A stretch of 6,088 nucleotides of DNA from an uncultured Collinsella sp. (GTDB lineage: Bacteria; Actinomycetota; Coriobacteriia; Coriobacteriales; Coriobacteriaceae): contig CALJMO010000035.1 of NCBI GenBank assembly GCA_937982065.1, forward strand, positions 1 to 6,088, read 5' to 3'. Positions 5,210 through 6,088 of the stretch are shown in pieces. Position numbers and translations under genes: made by a program. The notes under the pieces are model-generated. The model did no database searches. It saw only the letters and a program-made list of their open reading frames with translations, and was not told where the DNA came from. Position 1 is the stretch's first letter, and every line of letters begins with the position of its first letter.

Positions 5210-5830
5210 TTAGGCCATACGGATGGCGACGAGACCATTCTTGGCACCCGGGACAGCGCCCTTGACCAAGATGAGGTTCTGCTCGGCATCGATGCGGACA
5301 ACGGAAAGGTTCTTGACGGTAACGCGCTCGTTACCCATGTGACCGGCCATCTTGACGCCCTTGAGGACGCGCGCAGGATAGGCGCACTGACCGATAGAAC
5401 CGGGGTGACGCTGGAAGTGAGAACCATGCGTCATAGGACCGCGGCGCTGACCCCAGCGCTTGATGCGACCCTGGAAGCCCTTACCCTTGGAGGTACCGAT
5501 GACGTCGACCTTCTCGACATCAGCGAAATCAGCGACGGTAACGACCTCGCCGACCTTGTGCTCCTCGCCGTTCTCGACGCGGACCTCACGAAGGAAGCGG
5601 ACAGGCTCGACGCCAGCCTTGGCGAAGTGACCAGCCATGGGCTTGTTCACGTTCTTGGCCTTGATGTCGCCGAAACCGATCTGGACGGCGTCATAGCCGT
5701 CGGTTGCCTGAGTTTTAACCTGCGAGACAGCGCAGGGGCCAGCCTGGATGACCGTGACGGGAACGACGTTATCGTCCTCGTCCCAAACCTGGGTCATGCC
5801 AATCTTGCGGCCGAGAATCATGCTGATCAA
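5210..5830 (-). CDS. rplC: 50S ribosomal protein L3
   Basis: L3 is a primary assembly protein of 23S rRNA domain VI whose extended arm reaches the peptidyl-transferase centre. The product has the conserved start ILGRKIGMTQVWDEDD, the FAKAGVEPVRFLREVRV segment (69-85), and the core VIGTSKGKGFQGRIKRWGQRRGPMTHGSHFQRHPGSIGQ (110-148). Gln148 aligns with the glutamine methylated by PrmB in E. coli (Gln150), although the residues after it are CAYP rather than NQTP. The start is probably TTG at 5830: GGGA lies seven bases upstream, and the extra MIS matches the residues usually before ILG in this family. The alternative is ATG at 5821 (MILGRK). Length is 206 or 203. Stop TAA. Confidence 0.95.
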   Translation of the reverse strand: MISMILGRKIGMTQVWDEDDNVVPVTVIQAGPCAVSQVKTQATDGYDAVQIGFGDIKAKNVNKPMAGHFAKAGVEPVRFLREVRVENGEEHKVGEVVTVADFADVEKVDVIGTSKGKGFQGRIKRWGQRRGPMTHGSHFQRHPGSIGQCAYPARVLKGVKMAGHMGNERVTVKNLSVVRIDAEQNLILVKGAVPGAKNGLVAIRMA

Positions 5831-5850
5831 GATATGATCCCAACTCTCGC

Positions 5851-5902
5851 GTGGTCTTGGGACAATGCGTACGCCACCGAGCGTACGCCCCTAGAGGACC
5901 AC
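5851..5902 (-). promoter_or_regulatory. predicted long hairpin leader before rplC
   Basis: In the transcript GUGGUC (5902-5897) pairs with GACCAC (5856-5851). After an internal loop GGG (5891-5889) pairs with CCC (5861-5859). After a 5-nt bulge the self-complementary 8-mer GCGUACGC pairs with its second copy (5888-5881 with 5874-5867), closed by loop UCGGUG. The hairpin ends 20 bases before the TTG start. UCCCAA (5862-5857) in it is also complementary to UUGGGA (5843-5838), the presumed SD, so opening or closing the stem could expose or hide the start. The pairing is direct. Control of rplC-D-W, for example by L4 as in the E. coli S10 leader, is inference. Confidence 0.55.
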
Positions 5903-5926
5903 TACTTACACGACGTGCTCCCCAGC

Positions 5927-5954
5927 CTTGTATTTCGCCCGGACTACCTGACAA
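5927..5954 (-). promoter_or_regulatory. candidate promoter upstream of rplC
   Basis: On the minus strand TTGTCA (5954-5949) matches 5 of 6 bases of the TTGACA -35 box, and TACAAG (5932-5927) matches 4 of 6 of TATAAT, with a 16-base spacer. A start near 5920 would give a leader of about 90 nt containing the complete 5851-5902 hairpin. The fit is moderate. The TATACT at 6019-6014 is a better -10 but lacks a good -35. Confidence 0.35.
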
Positions 5955-6015
5955 CCCTATTAAGCAGGCATTTTGTCCAGCCAGAATACTCCCCTGGTTA
6001 CACACAGTTGTTTAG

Positions 6016-6040
6016 TATACACGGCTGCGGGCGTATCCAT
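6016..6040 (-). repeat. 25-bp repeat, copy 2 (upstream of rplC)
   Basis: This plus-strand TATACACGG-CTGC-GGGCGT-A-TCCAT is 22/25 identical to 4151-4175, and the flanks on both sides are unrelated. In minus orientation it runs from ATGGATACGCCC to CCGTGTATA and continues into CT, giving TATACT (6019-6014), a 5/6 -10 box. TGGATA lies only 14 bases before it, short for a normal -35. The copy sits 185 bases before rplC. Shared placement ahead of two putative transcription modules makes a common promoter or operator plausible; a shared RNA hairpin is the alternative. Confidence 0.6.
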
Positions 6041-6088
6041 CGAGATTCATATTTCACTCACATTGTTTACGCAGGTAAAGTGCGTGGC

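Larger units (their letters stand above)
5831..6088. other. 258-base non-coding region upstream of rplC; no rpsJ present
   Basis: In the usual cluster rpsJ (S10) lies just before rplC. None of the three minus-strand frames at the right edge reads as an S10 C-terminus: they run only 6-13 codons to stops, with no LPAGVxVEIxx-like end. The plus strand shows no credible gene either. The region holds a hairpin next to rplC, promoter-like hexamers and one copy of the 25-bp repeat, all described separately. It is therefore a long leader or promoter region. rpsJ is either more than 258 bases upstream or elsewhere in the genome. Confidence 0.75.

Noticed and set aside
5769..6005. Possible 78-codon minus-strand gene overlapping the rplC start
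   Set aside because: It overlaps rplC in another frame, has no recognisable motif, and covers the leader hairpin. It looks like a chance open frame.
1..6088. Mobile elements, CRISPR arrays, tRNA or rRNA genes, frameshifts
   Set aside because: None seen. All twelve genes are intact, gene order is the conserved r-protein order, and no spaced repeats, transposase signatures or tRNA-like folds were found.

Overview
This window is part of a bacterial ribosomal-protein gene cluster (the S10 operon running into the spc operon), with every gene on the minus strand. In transcription order, from the right edge to the left, it holds rplC (L3), rplD (L4), rplW (L23), rplB (L2), rpsS (S19), rplV (L22), rpsC (S3), rplP (L16), rpmC (L29), rpsQ (S17), rplN (L14) and rplX (L24). 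The next gene, probably rplE, may just start at the left edge. All twelve proteins are full length and intact. Codons are rich in G/C at third positions, and the protein style (for example L3 'GRKIGMTQVWDEDD', L24 with a four-cysteine C-terminus, L16 with an Ala/Glu tail) suggests a high-G+C Gram-positive. My best guess is an actinobacterium of class Coriobacteriia (Collinsella/Olsenella/Atopobium type). Genus cannot be fixed without a search.

The coding part is ordinary and tightly packed. Most genes have a clear purine-rich Shine-Dalgarno (SD) sequence. Several junctions overlap or abut: rpsC/rplP share TAGTG, rplP/rpmC share TAATG, and rplD/rplW abut as TAA-ATG. Stops are TAA (8) or TAG (4), never TGA. 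The two unusual starts are GTG for rplP and probably TTG for rplC.

The interest lies in three long non-coding gaps. (1) 5831-6088, upstream of rplC, has no rpsJ where one is expected. It holds a large hairpin just before rplC, promoter-like sequences and one copy of a 25-bp repeat. (2) 4070-4248, between rplW and rplB, has a strong terminator-like hairpin just after rplW, the second copy of the 25-bp repeat (22/25 identical), and a structured leader in front of rplB whose internal loop is perfectly complementary over 7 nt to the rplB SD region. (3) 730-847, between rpsQ and rplN, falls exactly at the classical S10/spc operon boundary and can fold into a three-way-junction-like RNA ending about 10 nt before the rplN SD.

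Together these gaps suggest the cluster is split into at least three separately controlled modules (rplC-D-W; rplB to rpsQ; rplN onward), each preceded by a structured 5' leader. The proteins act together: L2, L3, L4, L14, L16, L22, L23, L24 and L29 assemble the 50S subunit, and S3, S17 and S19 the 30S. Autoregulation by one or more of these proteins through the leaders is the natural hypothesis. It is inferred from hand-folded complementarity only, with no covariation or experiment.
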